A stretch of DNA of 64,000 nt from Salinicoccus sp. Bachu38 (GTDB lineage: Bacteria > Bacillota > Bacilli > Staphylococcales > Salinicoccaceae), in the NCBI RefSeq assembly GCF_038561955.2, contig NZ_CP138333.2, positions 2,418,001 through 2,482,000 of the forward strand, read 5' to 3'. This document shows, one piece after another, positions 8,001-17,242 of this stretch (positions are counted from its first letter, which is position 1; every line of letters starts with the position of its first letter). The translations under genes and the position numbers were made by a program. Below the pieces are notes generated by a model, which was not told where the DNA came from, made no database searches, and worked only from the letters and a program-made list of their open reading frames with translations.

Positions 8001-8645
8001 ATGAAGAAATTTGATGTTTTGAATGAAATTCGTGAAAACTACCTGATTGCGGTTGTCCGCGGCAAAGGTTTCGAGGATACGGTGAAGATGATTGAAAATA
8101 TCATCGAAGGCGGCATTAAAAATATCGAAATCACCTACACGACACCGAAGGCAAGCGCGCTGATCGAACATTTCGCAACAAACAGTGAAGCATGTGTCGG
8201 TGCGGGTACCGTCATGTCGAGGGAGACGGCGGATGAGGCGATCCGTCGCGGCGCGCAGTATCTCGTCAGCCCGCATTTCGACAAGGATATTGCAGCGCTC
8301 TGCAACCAGAACCAGATTCCCTACCTGCCTGGCTGTGCCACAGCGACGGAGATTGTAGAAGCGATGAAGTCAGGCGTGGATGTGATCAAAATCTTCCCTG
8401 GCGGCGTTCTCGGCGCTTCATTCATCAAGGACATCAAAGGACCGATTCCACATGCGAACCTCATGCCTTCCGGCGGTGTCAATAAGGAGAACATGGCGGA
8501 CTGGATCGATAACGGCGCCTTTGCCATCGGCATCGGCAGTGCCCTCGCCAAAGGCTATGATGGGTCGAACCCAGAGGTCGTCAAAGAGAACACTGAAGCG
8601 TTTGTCGCAGCCTATCAGAAAGCCGTGAAAGGGGAACAGCCATGA
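8001..8645 (+). CDS. kdgA: 2-dehydro-3-deoxy-phosphogluconate (KDPG) aldolase
   Basis: Class I aldolase splitting 2-keto-3-deoxy-6-phosphogluconate into pyruvate and glyceraldehyde-3-phosphate, the last step of hexuronate breakdown. The (beta/alpha)8 barrel shows the family motifs EITYTTPKA (near residue 45), CVGAGTV, LVSPHFD, LPGCATATE, and the Schiff-base lysine in VIKIFPGG. I start at ATG 8001 after GAGGAGGATAAGG rather than at an upstream in-frame ATG at 7950; this gives 214 residues, the usual length. Its stop overlaps the kdgK start (ATGA), so the two are translationally coupled. Confidence 0.95.
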   Translation: MKKFDVLNEIRENYLIAVVRGKGFEDTVKMIENIIEGGIKNIEITYTTPKASALIEHFATNSEACVGAGTVMSRETADEAIRRGAQYLVSPHFDKDIAALCNQNQIPYLPGCATATEIVEAMKSGVDVIKIFPGGVLGASFIKDIKGPIPHANLMPSGGVNKENMADWIDNGAFAIGIGSALAKGYDGSNPEVVKENTEAFVAAYQKAVKGEQP

Positions 8646-9649
8646 AATTCATTACATTCGGAGAGATCATGATGCGTCTGAGCACCGAAGCATCCGACAC
8701 TTTCAAAACAGCCGACCAGATGAACGTCAACATCGGCGGCAGCGAGATGAATGTCACAATGAGCCTGGCCGCTTCCGGTGTGGATACTGCGGTGATCACC
8801 TCCCTGCCCGACAACGCCTTCGGCCAGCGTACACTCTCACTGCTCAAGAGCAACGACGTGGAGACGCGCCATATCCGTCTGGCAGGCCAGCGGATGGGCA
8901 CATACTTCCTGGAACAGGGATTCAATATCCGTTCCTCGTCCGTCGTCTATGACCGCAAGTATTCAAGCTTCGAACAGTCGACGGTGGACGACTATGATTT
9001 CAAGGCCGCGTTTGAAGGATATGACTGGTTCCATTTCAGCGGCATCACACCCGCCCTCAACACCGGACTTCAGAAGGTGCTGCTCGAGGCAGTGAAAACG
9101 GCCAAGGAGATGGGCCTCAAAATCAGTGCCGACCTCAATTTCAGGGGCAACCTCTGGTCCTTTGAAGAGGCAAGGTCGACGATGCCGCAGTTCATCAAAT
9201 ACTGTGACGTCATCTTCGGCTATGAGCCGATTGAGCTGAAGGAAGATGGCAAGGAAGTCAAGGAGGGCCTCGAGCGCAATCCGGATGCCGATACCCTGGC
9301 ACCAATACTCGAAAAGCTGCATGCTGCATATGATATAGAATATATTGCATTCACCCAGCGCACCGTCGTCCATTCCAACAGGAACATCATCAAGGGGATG
9401 CTGTCTTCGAAGGAGGGCATCAGGGAGACGGATGCCTACGAAGTGGAGATCCTCGACCGGATCGGTACGGGTGATGCCTTCACTGCCGGTGTCATCCATG
9501 GACTGATGAACGGTCTCGAACACCAGGATATCCTGCAGAATGCACTTGGCAACATGCTTTACAAGCATACGATCAGCGGCGACTTCGCCACAGAAAACAT
9601 TTCCAAAATGGCGGATGTGCTCGATGCGACAAGAGAAGTGAAGAGATAG
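8642..9649 (+). CDS. kdgK: 2-dehydro-3-deoxygluconate kinase
   Basis: PfkB-family sugar kinase that phosphorylates 2-keto-3-deoxygluconate to KDPG. Seen are the N-terminal GGSEMNVTMSLA motif (about residues 31-42) and the C-terminal PfkB signature DRIGTGDAFTAG near residue 275, whose aspartate is the catalytic base. 335 residues is normal. It overlaps kdgA by 4 bases and is followed by a terminator, so kdgA-kdgK is a two-gene operon controlled by the divergent LacI-type regulator. Confidence 0.92.
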   Translation: MKFITFGEIMMRLSTEASDTFKTADQMNVNIGGSEMNVTMSLAASGVDTAVITSLPDNAFGQRTLSLLKSNDVETRHIRLAGQRMGTYFLEQGFNIRSSSVVYDRKYSSFEQSTVDDYDFKAAFEGYDWFHFSGITPALNTGLQKVLLEAVKTAKEMGLKISADLNFRGNLWSFEEARSTMPQFIKYCDVIFGYEPIELKEDGKEVKEGLERNPDADTLAPILEKLHAAYDIEYIAFTQRTVVHSNRNIIKGMLSSKEGIRETDAYEVEILDRIGTGDAFTAGVIHGLMNGLEHQDILQNALGNMLYKHTISGDFATENISKMADVLDATREVKR

Positions 9650-9660
9650 GAAACGAAAAC

Positions 9661-9690
9661 AGGCTGCTTCCCGATACGGGAGCAGCCTTT
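9661..9690 (+). terminator. Intrinsic terminator of kdgA-kdgK
   Basis: AGGCTGCT-CCC pairs with GGGAGCAGCCT (one bulged T), followed by TTTGT. It begins 11 bases after the kdgK stop. Confidence 0.8.
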
Positions 9691-9786
9691 GTCATGGAGT
9701 CTATTGGATTGTTATTGATAGCTGGGGCTTATCTGGTGGATAAACGCCCAACTGCACTTTGCGTGTGCCGCCAGGGAAAGTTACAG

Positions 9787-10641
9787 TTACACACCTGAAT
9801 ATGCTGAGAATCCGCCGTCGACCGGGATGACGATGCCGGTGACAAAGCCGGATGCCTTATGGTCTGCCAGATAGAGGAGTGTACCGAGCAGCTCTTCAGG
9901 TTCGCCGAAGCGGCCCATCGGTGTCGCATTGATGATCTTATGACTTCTGTCCGTCAGGTTGCCGTCCTTATCGAAAAGGAGGTCCCTGTTCTGGTTCGTT
10001 GCAAGAAAGCCCGGTGCCATGGCGTTCACTCTGACACCTGTACGTGACAGGTAGACGCTGAGCCACTGCGTAAAGTTGCTGATCGCAGATTTTGCCCCGC
10101 TGTAGGCCGGAATCTTGGTCAACGGGGTGAAAGCGTTCATGGAGGATACATTGATTACGCTGGCGTGCGCTTTCGGTGCCATGTCCCTGCCGAAGATCTG
10201 GGAGGGTATCAAAGTCCCTAGGAAATTGAGCTTGAAGACGAAATCGATGCCGTCCGTATCAAGTGCGAAGAAGTTCCTGACATTCGGGTCATCCAGCTTG
10301 TCGAGATCCAGGTACTCGTCTTCAGTGGATGCAGATGGATCGTTGCCGCCTGCACCGTTGACGAGTATGTCGCATGTTCCGAGGGATTTATTCACGGCTT
10401 CACGCGCTTTCTCTACAGATGTCTTATCCGTAACATCACATTGCACTGCAATCGCTTCTCCGCCCGCCTCTTGTATTTCAGCTGCCACTGTTTCGCATGA
10501 TTCAAGTGTGCGTCCGAGGACGGCGACTTTGGCACCAGCATCTGCAAGTCCACGGCAAAAGTATGAACCCAGCACACCGCCACCGCCTGTGACGATTGCG
10601 ACCTGGTTTTTAAGATTTGTATTGAAAGGGGTAGTCATCAT
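9787..10641 (-). CDS. uxuB: SDR-type D-mannonate oxidoreductase (fructuronate reductase, YjmF/UxuB type)
   Basis: Short-chain dehydrogenase of 284 residues. The TGGGGVLGS cofactor motif lies near residue 20, NGAGG near 95, and the catalytic Ser-Tyr-Lys set in NVSSMNAF and YSGAKSA. The long SSMNAFTPLTKIPAYSGAK run and the C-terminal IPVDGGFSAYSGV end are characteristic of the Bacillus YjmF subgroup, which interconverts fructuronate and mannonate. I place the start at ATG 10641 behind AGGAGGAAG; the longer frame reaching 10713 crosses the divergent promoter. It is divergent from the ROK regulator. With UxaC and UxuA nearby it fills the middle step of glucuronate breakdown. Confidence 0.88.
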   Translation of the reverse strand: MMTTPFNTNLKNQVAIVTGGGGVLGSYFCRGLADAGAKVAVLGRTLESCETVAAEIQEAGGEAIAVQCDVTDKTSVEKAREAVNKSLGTCDILVNGAGGNDPSASTEDEYLDLDKLDDPNVRNFFALDTDGIDFVFKLNFLGTLIPSQIFGRDMAPKAHASVINVSSMNAFTPLTKIPAYSGAKSAISNFTQWLSVYLSRTGVRVNAMAPGFLATNQNRDLLFDKDGNLTDRSHKIINATPMGRFGEPEELLGTLLYLADHKASGFVTGIVIPVDGGFSAYSGV

Positions 10642-10687
10642 TCTTCCTCCTATTTTCTGGTAAGTGAAATTGCTCATTGAATAACTA

Positions 10688-10719
10688 TTTGGTAAGATTA
10701 GTTTATCTAACAAACCAAA
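10688..10719. promoter_or_regulatory. Candidate ROK-regulator operator in the uxuB/ROK intergenic region
   Basis: The region has outer arms TTTGGT and ACCAAA and an inner ATTAGTT followed by CTAACAAA, an imperfect dyad. ATTAGTT is also the inner half-site of the perfect dyad in front of dctP (17243-17277), which suggests the same regulator at both places. Binding is inferred. Confidence 0.45.
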
Positions 10720-10733
10720 ACGAGGTGCTCCTT

Positions 10734-11903
10734 ATGGTTACTGGTGATTCGAACTATATTAAAACGATGAACCGCAGACTTGTACTTGAAGATATTATCC
10801 GTAGCCGCTCCATTTCAAGGGTGGATATATCAAAACGCACTGGACTGAACAAAGCGACGGTCTCTTCCCAGGTGAATGAACTGATCGATCAGTCCCTGAT
10901 CATCGAAAAACCGGTTGAAAACTATGCACAACCCGGCCGCCGGCCGATCATCCTGGAACTTGATCCGATGAGTACATATTCCATCGGCATCGACATCGAC
11001 CGTTCCCATATACGCATCATGCTCATCAATCTCAAAGGCATGACTGTCTACAACAACATTCATGACTTCGACATCCGTCATACGGATACGCTTGCCGAAC
11101 TGCTGCCGGCACTGCTCGAGCCGGTCATCAGCCAGTACAGCGAAGTCTACCGCCCGAACCAGCTTGTCGGCATCGGCATCAGTTTCCACGGAATCGTCAA
11201 TGCCGAGCTGGAACTGCTCTATTCCCCGCCGCAGCAGCTTGATCTGAAGCCACTTCTGTCCGAGCTTGAGCAGAGGTTCGAAGTGCCTGTCCATATCGAC
11301 AACAACGCCAATATGTCCGTCCGTGCCGAACAGTCGTTCACTGCATACGAGACGAACCTCTACAGCATGACGCTGTCCAGTGGTATCGGCCTCGGCATCC
11401 TGCTGAACAACGAAGTGTTCCATGGATTTTCCGGCTATGCCGGTGAGGTCGGACATATGATCATCAAGCAGGATGGCATCGAGTGCCGTTGTGGAAACAG
11501 GGGATGTTTCGAGCGCTATGCTTCCGATGAGGTCCTCACCCGCTCGCTTGCTGATGCGGGCATCTCCCTCATTGAATATCCGACATATGAATCCTTGAAG
11601 GCGGACGAAAAGGCAAAGGCCATATTCGAAGACTATATCTCCTTCATCACCGTCGGACTGAACAATATCATCAATGTCTTCAACCCTAAAAAACTTGTCA
11701 TCAACAGCACCATATTTTCGAAATATCCGGAACTGCTCGAGGAGCTCAAACCCGGCCTCACTTCGTCATTCATCGATTATGGAGACATCCTCATCTCGCC
11801 CCTCGGCACACAGTCAAGCGCCCTCGGGGCAGCACTTGTGCCCCTTGCGAAATACCTCGATATCACCCACTTCGATCTGAATGCGTATCACATCGCACAT
11901 TAA
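10734..11903 (+). CDS. ROK-family transcriptional regulator (NagC/XylR type), probable regulator of glucuronate uptake and breakdown
   Basis: 389 residues: an N-terminal winged helix (ISRVDISKRTGLNKATVSSQVNELI, about residues 26-50) and a ROK sugar-kinase-like domain with the ROK zinc signature CRCGNRGCFE near residue 250. The typical DNNANM and SGIGLGI stretches are present. ATG 10734 follows GAGGTG; an upstream in-frame ATG at 10677 is not preceded by a ribosome site. It sits between uxuB (divergent) and uxuA (convergent). Two dyads sharing an ATTAGTT half-site, one here and one at the dctP promoter, make it the likely repressor of the TRAP-uxaC-uxuA operon. Confidence 0.88.
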   Translation: MVTGDSNYIKTMNRRLVLEDIIRSRSISRVDISKRTGLNKATVSSQVNELIDQSLIIEKPVENYAQPGRRPIILELDPMSTYSIGIDIDRSHIRIMLINLKGMTVYNNIHDFDIRHTDTLAELLPALLEPVISQYSEVYRPNQLVGIGISFHGIVNAELELLYSPPQQLDLKPLLSELEQRFEVPVHIDNNANMSVRAEQSFTAYETNLYSMTLSSGIGLGILLNNEVFHGFSGYAGEVGHMIIKQDGIECRCGNRGCFERYASDEVLTRSLADAGISLIEYPTYESLKADEKAKAIFEDYISFITVGLNNIINVFNPKKLVINSTIFSKYPELLEELKPGLTSSFIDYGDILISPLGTQSSALGAALVPLAKYLDITHFDLNAYHIAH

Positions 11904-11908
11904 TATCA

Positions 11909-11941
11909 GAAAAGGATAAGTCGGACTTATCCTTTTCTTTT
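11909..11941. terminator. Bidirectional intrinsic terminator
   Basis: Two perfect 14-base arms (GAAAAGGATAAGTC and GACTTATCCTTTTC) followed by a T-run. It lies between the convergent ROK regulator and uxuA genes. Confidence 0.92.
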
Positions 11942-12976
11942 TTATTTTCTATTTACTGTATCGATGATGCCGTTCAGGTAGGTGGCGCCGAGCGCACGGT
12001 CGTAGAGGCCGTAGCCCGGTCTGCCCGTCTCGTCCCAGATCATGCGGCCGTGATCCGGACGGATCGGCACGTCGACACCGCTCTCGATGAGCTTCTCGAT
12101 GATGCCCACCATATCGAGTGAGCCGTCATGGACGGAGTGGGACGTTTCCTGGAAGGAGCGCTCGCCGGTCCATTTGACGTTCCTGGCATGCACGAAGTGG
12201 ATGCGCTCACGAGCCAGTTCGATGATTTCGAACAGGTCGTTGTCCGGTATGGAACCATAGGATCCGGTACAGAATGTAATGCCATTGTGCCTGCTCGGTA
12301 CGGCCTCGAACAGTCTTCTCAGTGCCTTGGCACCGGTGATGATGCGCGGCAGGCCAAAGATGCCCCATGGCGGATCGTCCGGGTGGATGGCCATCAGAAC
12401 ATCCTCCTCCACCGCGACCGGGATGATGCGCTCGAGGAAGTAGATCAGGTTGTCGAACAGCTGGTCTTCACTGATGTCCTGATAGGCATCGATGATCTCC
12501 TTCAGGTCGTCCGTCTGGTAGGACAGGTCCCAGCCCGGGAGGGTCAGCTCGCCGCTCAGCGGGTCTATGTCCTTCACCAGCGCCTCGTCATACTTCAAGG
12601 AATTCGAACCATCCGGCAGCGGCGCATCGAGTTCGATGCGGGTCCAGTCGAACACCGGCATGAAGTTGTAGCAGACCGTCCTGATGCCGGCAGCAGCCAG
12701 ATTGCGGATCGTCTCCTTGTAGTTCTCGATCAGGGCGTCGCGGCGGCCGCGGCCCATCTTGATGTCCTCGTGGACGGGTACGGATTCGATGACGTTCAGG
12801 CGCATGCCGTGCGCCGCCACCGCATCCCGCAGCTTCACAATCTCGTCGTACGGCCATACCTCGCCGGCCGGAATATCATAGATCGCCGAGACGACCCCCT
12901 TCATCTGTGGAATCTGGCGGATGTCCGCAAGCTTCACCGGATCATCCGGTCCATACCATCTAAAACTCATTTCCAT
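11942..12976 (-). CDS. uxuA: Mannonate dehydratase
   Basis: Metal-dependent TIM-barrel enzyme that dehydrates D-mannonate to 2-keto-3-deoxygluconate. The 344-residue protein shows the UxuA start MEMSFRWYGP, the ESVPVHEDIKMG segment, the metal-site region MAIHPDDPPW, FCTGSYGS, HARNVK and the C-terminal RPDHGRMIWDE run. It lies 15 bases downstream of uxaC in the TRAP-uxaC-uxuA operon and is the last gene before a shared terminator. Confidence 0.96.
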   Translation of the reverse strand: MEMSFRWYGPDDPVKLADIRQIPQMKGVVSAIYDIPAGEVWPYDEIVKLRDAVAAHGMRLNVIESVPVHEDIKMGRGRRDALIENYKETIRNLAAAGIRTVCYNFMPVFDWTRIELDAPLPDGSNSLKYDEALVKDIDPLSGELTLPGWDLSYQTDDLKEIIDAYQDISEDQLFDNLIYFLERIIPVAVEEDVLMAIHPDDPPWGIFGLPRIITGAKALRRLFEAVPSRHNGITFCTGSYGSIPDNDLFEIIELARERIHFVHARNVKWTGERSFQETSHSVHDGSLDMVGIIEKLIESGVDVPIRPDHGRMIWDETGRPGYGLYDRALGATYLNGIIDTVNRK

Positions 12977-12991
12977 AACAGTCGCTCCTTT

Positions 12992-14392
12992 TTATTCATT
13001 TTCAAGTCCAAAGTATTTTTTCGCGTTGTAGTAGCATATGTCCTCGACATATTCCTTGAGCAGTTCACGGTCGTCAGGCACCATGCCTGCCTCCACCCAT
13101 TCTCCGAGCAGTTCGCAAAGAATTCTTCTGAAGTATTCGTGGCGCGTAAAGCTCAGCATGCTCCTTGAATCCGTCAGCATGCCGATGAACGTCTTGAAGG
13201 CACCCGCGTTCGCCAGCGTCTTCATCTGATCCCTCATGCCATCATAGTTGTCGTTGAACCACCATGCCGTACCGAATTGCACCTTGCCCGGAATACCGCC
13301 CCCCTGGAAGTTTCCGGCCATCGTCGCCATGATGATGTTGTCCCTCGGATTCAGTGTATAGAGCACCGTCTTCGGCAGTGCATCATCCTGATCGATCCGA
13401 TCCAGGAATCTGGAAAGCGGCTGCGCCACAAGCTGGTCGTTGATCGAATCGAACCCGCTGTCCGGCCCGAGGTCTTTGAACATGCGGGAGTTGTTGTTCC
13501 TGAGTGGCCCGATGTGCAGCTGCATCACCCAACCGTATGCGTTGTACTGCTCCGCAAGCTGCACGAGTGTGTATGTCTTGAACTGTGCCACTTCGTATTC
13601 CGACAGTTCCTCTTCCCGGAGGACTTTATCGAATATTGCTCCGACCGCTTCCGCATCCGCCTCCTCATAGAACATTTCGTTGATGCCATGATCGGACGCA
13701 CGGCATCCCATCTGATTGAAGAAGTCGATGCGGTCGAAGAGTGCACCCAGGAACTTCTGGTAGGTATCGAGCTTGCCGCCTGCAACACCCTCCAGCTTCC
13801 CGAGCCATTCCTTGTAGTCCGGCGTATCGATGGCGATGGCCTTGTCGGGCCTGAACGAAGGCGCCACCTGCACATCTATCGTGTCATCCTCCTTGAGGAG
13901 CCGGTGATATTCCAGGTCATCGGTCGGGTCGTCGGTTGTGCCGAGAAACTTCACTTTCTGGCTCTCCAGTATGCTTCTCGGTTTCAGTGCTTCCCCTTGC
14001 AGCATTTCATTCGTCTTCTCATAGATGGCATCGGCACTTTTTGGCGACAGCAGGTCGCTGATGCCGAAGAAGGTCTTCAGCTCAAGCTGGGTCCAGTGCA
14101 GCAGCTGGTTGCCGAAGAGCTGGGGTACGGTTTCCGCGAAGGCATCGAACTTGGCCTTCTCATCGGCTTCCCCCGTTATCCTGTCCTCTTTGATGCCCGC
14201 CGCCCGCATGGCGCGCCATTTATAATGGTCGCCGCCGAGCCACACTTCCGTGATCGAGCGGTAGTTTTCATTCTCGTATATCTCTTTCGGGTTGAGGTGG
14301 TTGTGATAGTCGATGATGGGCAGGTCTTTGGCCACATCATGATACAGCCACTTTGCCGTCTCTGTAGTGAGCAGGAAATCCTTGTTGATCAT
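12992..14392 (-). CDS. uxaC: Glucuronate (uronate) isomerase
   Basis: Amidohydrolase-fold isomerase converting D-glucuronate to fructuronate (the family can also convert galacturonate to tagaturonate). The metal-binding DYHNHLNP motif puts His30 and His32 near the N-terminus, and the C-terminal GMLTDSRSMLSFTRHEYFRRILC signature region is intact. 466 residues is normal. No uxaA or uxaB is visible, so in this window only the glucuronate branch is complete. It sits between dctM and uxuA in one operon. Confidence 0.96.
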   Translation of the reverse strand: MINKDFLLTTETAKWLYHDVAKDLPIIDYHNHLNPKEIYENENYRSITEVWLGGDHYKWRAMRAAGIKEDRITGEADEKAKFDAFAETVPQLFGNQLLHWTQLELKTFFGISDLLSPKSADAIYEKTNEMLQGEALKPRSILESQKVKFLGTTDDPTDDLEYHRLLKEDDTIDVQVAPSFRPDKAIAIDTPDYKEWLGKLEGVAGGKLDTYQKFLGALFDRIDFFNQMGCRASDHGINEMFYEEADAEAVGAIFDKVLREEELSEYEVAQFKTYTLVQLAEQYNAYGWVMQLHIGPLRNNNSRMFKDLGPDSGFDSINDQLVAQPLSRFLDRIDQDDALPKTVLYTLNPRDNIIMATMAGNFQGGGIPGKVQFGTAWWFNDNYDGMRDQMKTLANAGAFKTFIGMLTDSRSMLSFTRHEYFRRILCELLGEWVEAGMVPDDRELLKEYVEDICYYNAKKYFGLENE

Positions 14393-14422
14393 TTGTATCT
14401 CTCCTAATCCTTTATTGATGGT

Positions 14423-15727
14423 TTATGTCAGATTGAACAGTTCCGGCAGGAACATGCTCAGAACCGGCGTAAATGTCACGATCAGCAGCATGATGAAAAG
14501 TACGATGAAGAATGGAATCAGGACCGGCACGACCTTTTCTATCCGTATATCGGCGACACTCGCGCCGACGAACAGTGCAGATCCGACTGGTGGCGTGATG
14601 TTGCCGATGCACAGGTTGAACGTGATGATGATGCCGAAGTGGATCGGATCGATGCCCATGTCCATTGCGATCGGCAGGAAGATCGGTGTAAATATCAGTA
14701 CCGCCGGAGTGATGTCCATGAATGTTCCGATGACCAGCAGGATGACCGTCATCAGGAGCAGTATGATGATCGTATTGTCCGTCAGGGACAGCAGCGAATT
14801 GCTGATGGCGTCCGGCAGCCCTGTGTAGGACATGACCAGCGAAAAGAGTCCCGAGACGGTGATCAGGAGCAGGATCATCCCTGTGATTTCAACCGTTTCC
14901 CTAAGTATGTTCGGAATTTCCCTTATCTTCAGGTTCCTGTAGATCATCGAGAGTATCGTGGCGTAGACCACAGCGACCGCAGCACCTTCCGTTGCAGTGA
15001 AGATGCCGGCGACGATGCCGCCGATGACGATGACGATGAGGAGCAGGCTCGGGATGGCATCCAGTGTGAGGTATGCCTTATCCCGCCAGGCGATCTTCTC
15101 GGAGATCGGATACTTGTATTTCTTCGCCAGTACATAGGCGACGATCATCGTGGCCAGTCCCCAGAGAATCCCCGGAATATAGCCGGCCATGAATAGTGCA
15201 GCGATGGATGTGCCGCCACTGACGAGTGAATAGACGATCAGTATGGACGTCGGCGGGATGATCAGCCCGGCAGGTGCAGATGCGATGTTGACAGCCGCTG
15301 CATATTTGCGGTCGTAGCCGCTGTTCAGCTGCATCGGTGTCATGATGCGTCCCATGGCCGCTGCAGAGGCCACACTGGATCCTGCAATCGAGCCGAAAAG
15401 CATGTTGCCGACAACGTTCGTATGAGCCAGCGATCCCGGCAGCCTGCCGACGAGTACTTTGGCGAAGTTGATCAGTTTGAAGGCGATGCCGCCGTTGTTC
15501 ATGATGATGCCTGCAAGCACGAACAATGGAACCGCGAGCATCGTAAAGCTGTCCATCTCGGTGACGAGGCGCTGTGCTCCCGTCAGTATCGTAGTATCGA
15601 ATGGCATGATGAGCATAAGCGTGAAAAGTGAACTGAGCAGGATGGAAATGGCGATCGGAAACCCGAGGGCCAGGAACAGCAGCAGCAGTCCGAATATCAC
15701 TATCCCTGATAATACTGTCAAACTCAT
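14423..15727 (-). CDS. TRAP transporter large permease subunit (DctM family)
   Basis: 434-residue membrane protein with the multiple hydrophobic segments and motifs of DctM: FAKVLVGRLPGSLAHTNVVGNMLFGSIAGSS near residue 90, IPPTSILIVYS near 155, and the C-terminal GNITPPVG. It forms the Na+-coupled translocation channel with DctQ. Its start overlaps the dctQ stop by 4 bases. The downstream uxaC and uxuA make a hexuronate, most simply glucuronate, the likely cargo. Confidence 0.92.
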   Translation of the reverse strand: MSLTVLSGIVIFGLLLLFLALGFPIAISILLSSLFTLMLIMPFDTTILTGAQRLVTEMDSFTMLAVPLFVLAGIIMNNGGIAFKLINFAKVLVGRLPGSLAHTNVVGNMLFGSIAGSSVASAAAMGRIMTPMQLNSGYDRKYAAAVNIASAPAGLIIPPTSILIVYSLVSGGTSIAALFMAGYIPGILWGLATMIVAYVLAKKYKYPISEKIAWRDKAYLTLDAIPSLLLIVIVIGGIVAGIFTATEGAAVAVVYATILSMIYRNLKIREIPNILRETVEITGMILLLITVSGLFSLVMSYTGLPDAISNSLLSLTDNTIIILLLMTVILLVIGTFMDITPAVLIFTPIFLPIAMDMGIDPIHFGIIITFNLCIGNITPPVGSALFVGASVADIRIEKVVPVLIPFFIVLFIMLLIVTFTPVLSMFLPELFNLT

Positions 15728-16221
15728 AGACTTTTCACATCCTCATCCTCTTTTTTCGCGACCCTTTCAATGGTCGTGATGTTATAGATCGTATAGAACA
15801 GTGTGATCACTCCGGACACCGGCAGTGCCGCATAGACGAATCCCATGGAGATGCCCGTCGCAGGTGCAATCTGCGGTGTCGTCAGCATTGTAATCCGGAT
15901 GCCGCCGTAGATGAAGACGATGACTGCCGTGAGCAGGATCGCAATCTGTGCCAGGTATGTCAACGCCACCTGCGTATTCCAGCTCATCCTTTCACGGACG
16001 AACAGGATGGCGATGTGTTTATTTTTACCGAAGACGTAGGCTGCGGCGAGAAGTGTGAACCATATCAATGTGTATCTGATGATCTCCTCACTCATCGTGC
16101 TCGGGTCGTTCAATATATATCTTGCGATGACCTGCCAGATCGACAGCAGTGTCATGCCGATGATGGCGATGCTTGCGAAAGTGAGGATGACAATGTCCAC
16201 TATGCGCTTAGCTTTCTTCAT
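15724..16221 (-). CDS. TRAP transporter small permease subunit (DctQ family)
   Basis: 165-residue protein with four predicted membrane segments and the DctQ-type region SEEIIRYTLIWFTLLAAAYVF near residue 60. I start at ATG 16221, which has AAGGGAGGAG 6 bases upstream; the longer frame to 16248 starts inside dctP without a ribosome site. It overlaps the dctP end by 14 bases and dctM by 4 bases, consistent with coupled translation of one TRAP complex. Confidence 0.9.
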   Translation of the reverse strand: MKKAKRIVDIVILTFASIAIIGMTLLSIWQVIARYILNDPSTMSEEIIRYTLIWFTLLAAAYVFGKNKHIAILFVRERMSWNTQVALTYLAQIAILLTAVIVFIYGGIRITMLTTPQIAPATGISMGFVYAALPVSGVITLFYTIYNITTIERVAKKEDEDVKSL

Positions 16222-17221
16222 CAGAATCTCCTCCCTTGAACAGTTCATAGATCGGCCCCATCGTCTCGTCCGCCTTCATTTCTTCATGGAGCGGCTGTAC
16301 AGATTCGATGAAGGAGGACTTGTCCACGTCATGAAACTCCACACCCATTTCATTCTGCGCCTCTTCCGCCGCCGCTTCTGTCGCTTCATTCCATACGACT
16401 TCATGGAATTTGTTCGCAGCATCCGCCGAATCGTGGATGATCTGACGCTCTGCTTCCGTCATGCGGTCCAGCCTCTGCTTGTTCATGATGAGCATGTCGG
16501 GAACAATCGCATGCTCCGTATACATCCAGTGCTTGGCTACTTCTCCGTGCTTCGAGCTGACAAGTGACGTCAGGTTGTTCTCGGCTGCATCGATGATGCC
16601 CGACTGCAGTGATGTATAGACTTCTCCGTAGGCCATCGGCGTCGGCGTACCGCCGAGTGCATCAATCATCGCCACACTTGTCGCACTCGGCTGGACCCGA
16701 ACCTTGAGTCCTTCCATATCTTCCGTATCATCGACCACACGATCCCTCGTATAGAGGCTGCGGCTACCGGCATCGAAGTATGTCAGGCCGACGAACCCGA
16801 TATCCTCCGACGCATTGTAGATGACATCCGTAATTTCAGGATCCGACATCTTCTCCTTGAACTCATCCGTATCTTCAAAGAGGTAAGGCAGGCCGAAAAT
16901 GGAATATTCCGGACGGAAGCTCTCAAGCGCGCCCGCGCTGACCTTGGTGACATCAACCGCCCCCGTCTGGGTCAGCTCGATGACCTCCCTCTCATCCCCG
17001 AGCTGTCCGTTCGGATAGAGTGCAATCGACATATCACCATCAGAGCGCGCCTCAACCTCTTCCTTGAATTTTTCAAGTGATTTATGCACCGGATGATCCG
17101 TCGGGTGGTTGTGTGCAAGAACCATCTTGTGGCCACCCCCCGCTTCAGACGAGGCATTGGAGCATGCACCCAGAAGAAGTAGGATGGATGCGCTTACAAA
17201 AAGAACAAAATATTTTCTCAT
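16208..17221 (-). CDS. TRAP transporter substrate-binding lipoprotein (DctP family)
   Basis: Extracellular solute receptor of 337 residues anchored as a lipoprotein: hydrophobic signal followed by the lipobox LLGAC with Cys near residue 20. The body has DctP features, including VRVQPSATSVAMIDALGGTPTPMAYGEVYTSLQSGIIDAAENN around residues 170-215, with the conserved arginine that binds the substrate carboxylate. It is the first gene of the dctPQM-uxaC-uxuA operon, directly behind a promoter overlapped by a perfect 13-base-arm dyad. Confidence 0.93.
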   Translation of the reverse strand: MRKYFVLFVSASILLLLGACSNASSEAGGGHKMVLAHNHPTDHPVHKSLEKFKEEVEARSDGDMSIALYPNGQLGDEREVIELTQTGAVDVTKVSAGALESFRPEYSIFGLPYLFEDTDEFKEKMSDPEITDVIYNASEDIGFVGLTYFDAGSRSLYTRDRVVDDTEDMEGLKVRVQPSATSVAMIDALGGTPTPMAYGEVYTSLQSGIIDAAENNLTSLVSSKHGEVAKHWMYTEHAIVPDMLIMNKQRLDRMTEAERQIIHDSADAANKFHEVVWNEATEAAAEEAQNEMGVEFHDVDKSSFIESVQPLHEEMKADETMGPIYELFKGGDSDEES

Positions 17222-17242
17222 TTCATTTACCGCTCCCGTATC

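Noticed and set aside
12128-13168. 346-codon ORF on the plus strand
   Set aside because: Antisense to uxuA and the uxaC end, with no ribosome site or recognisable domain.
13277-14407. 376-codon ORF on the plus strand
   Set aside because: It is antisense to uxaC, whose product is unmistakable, and its translation has no family features.
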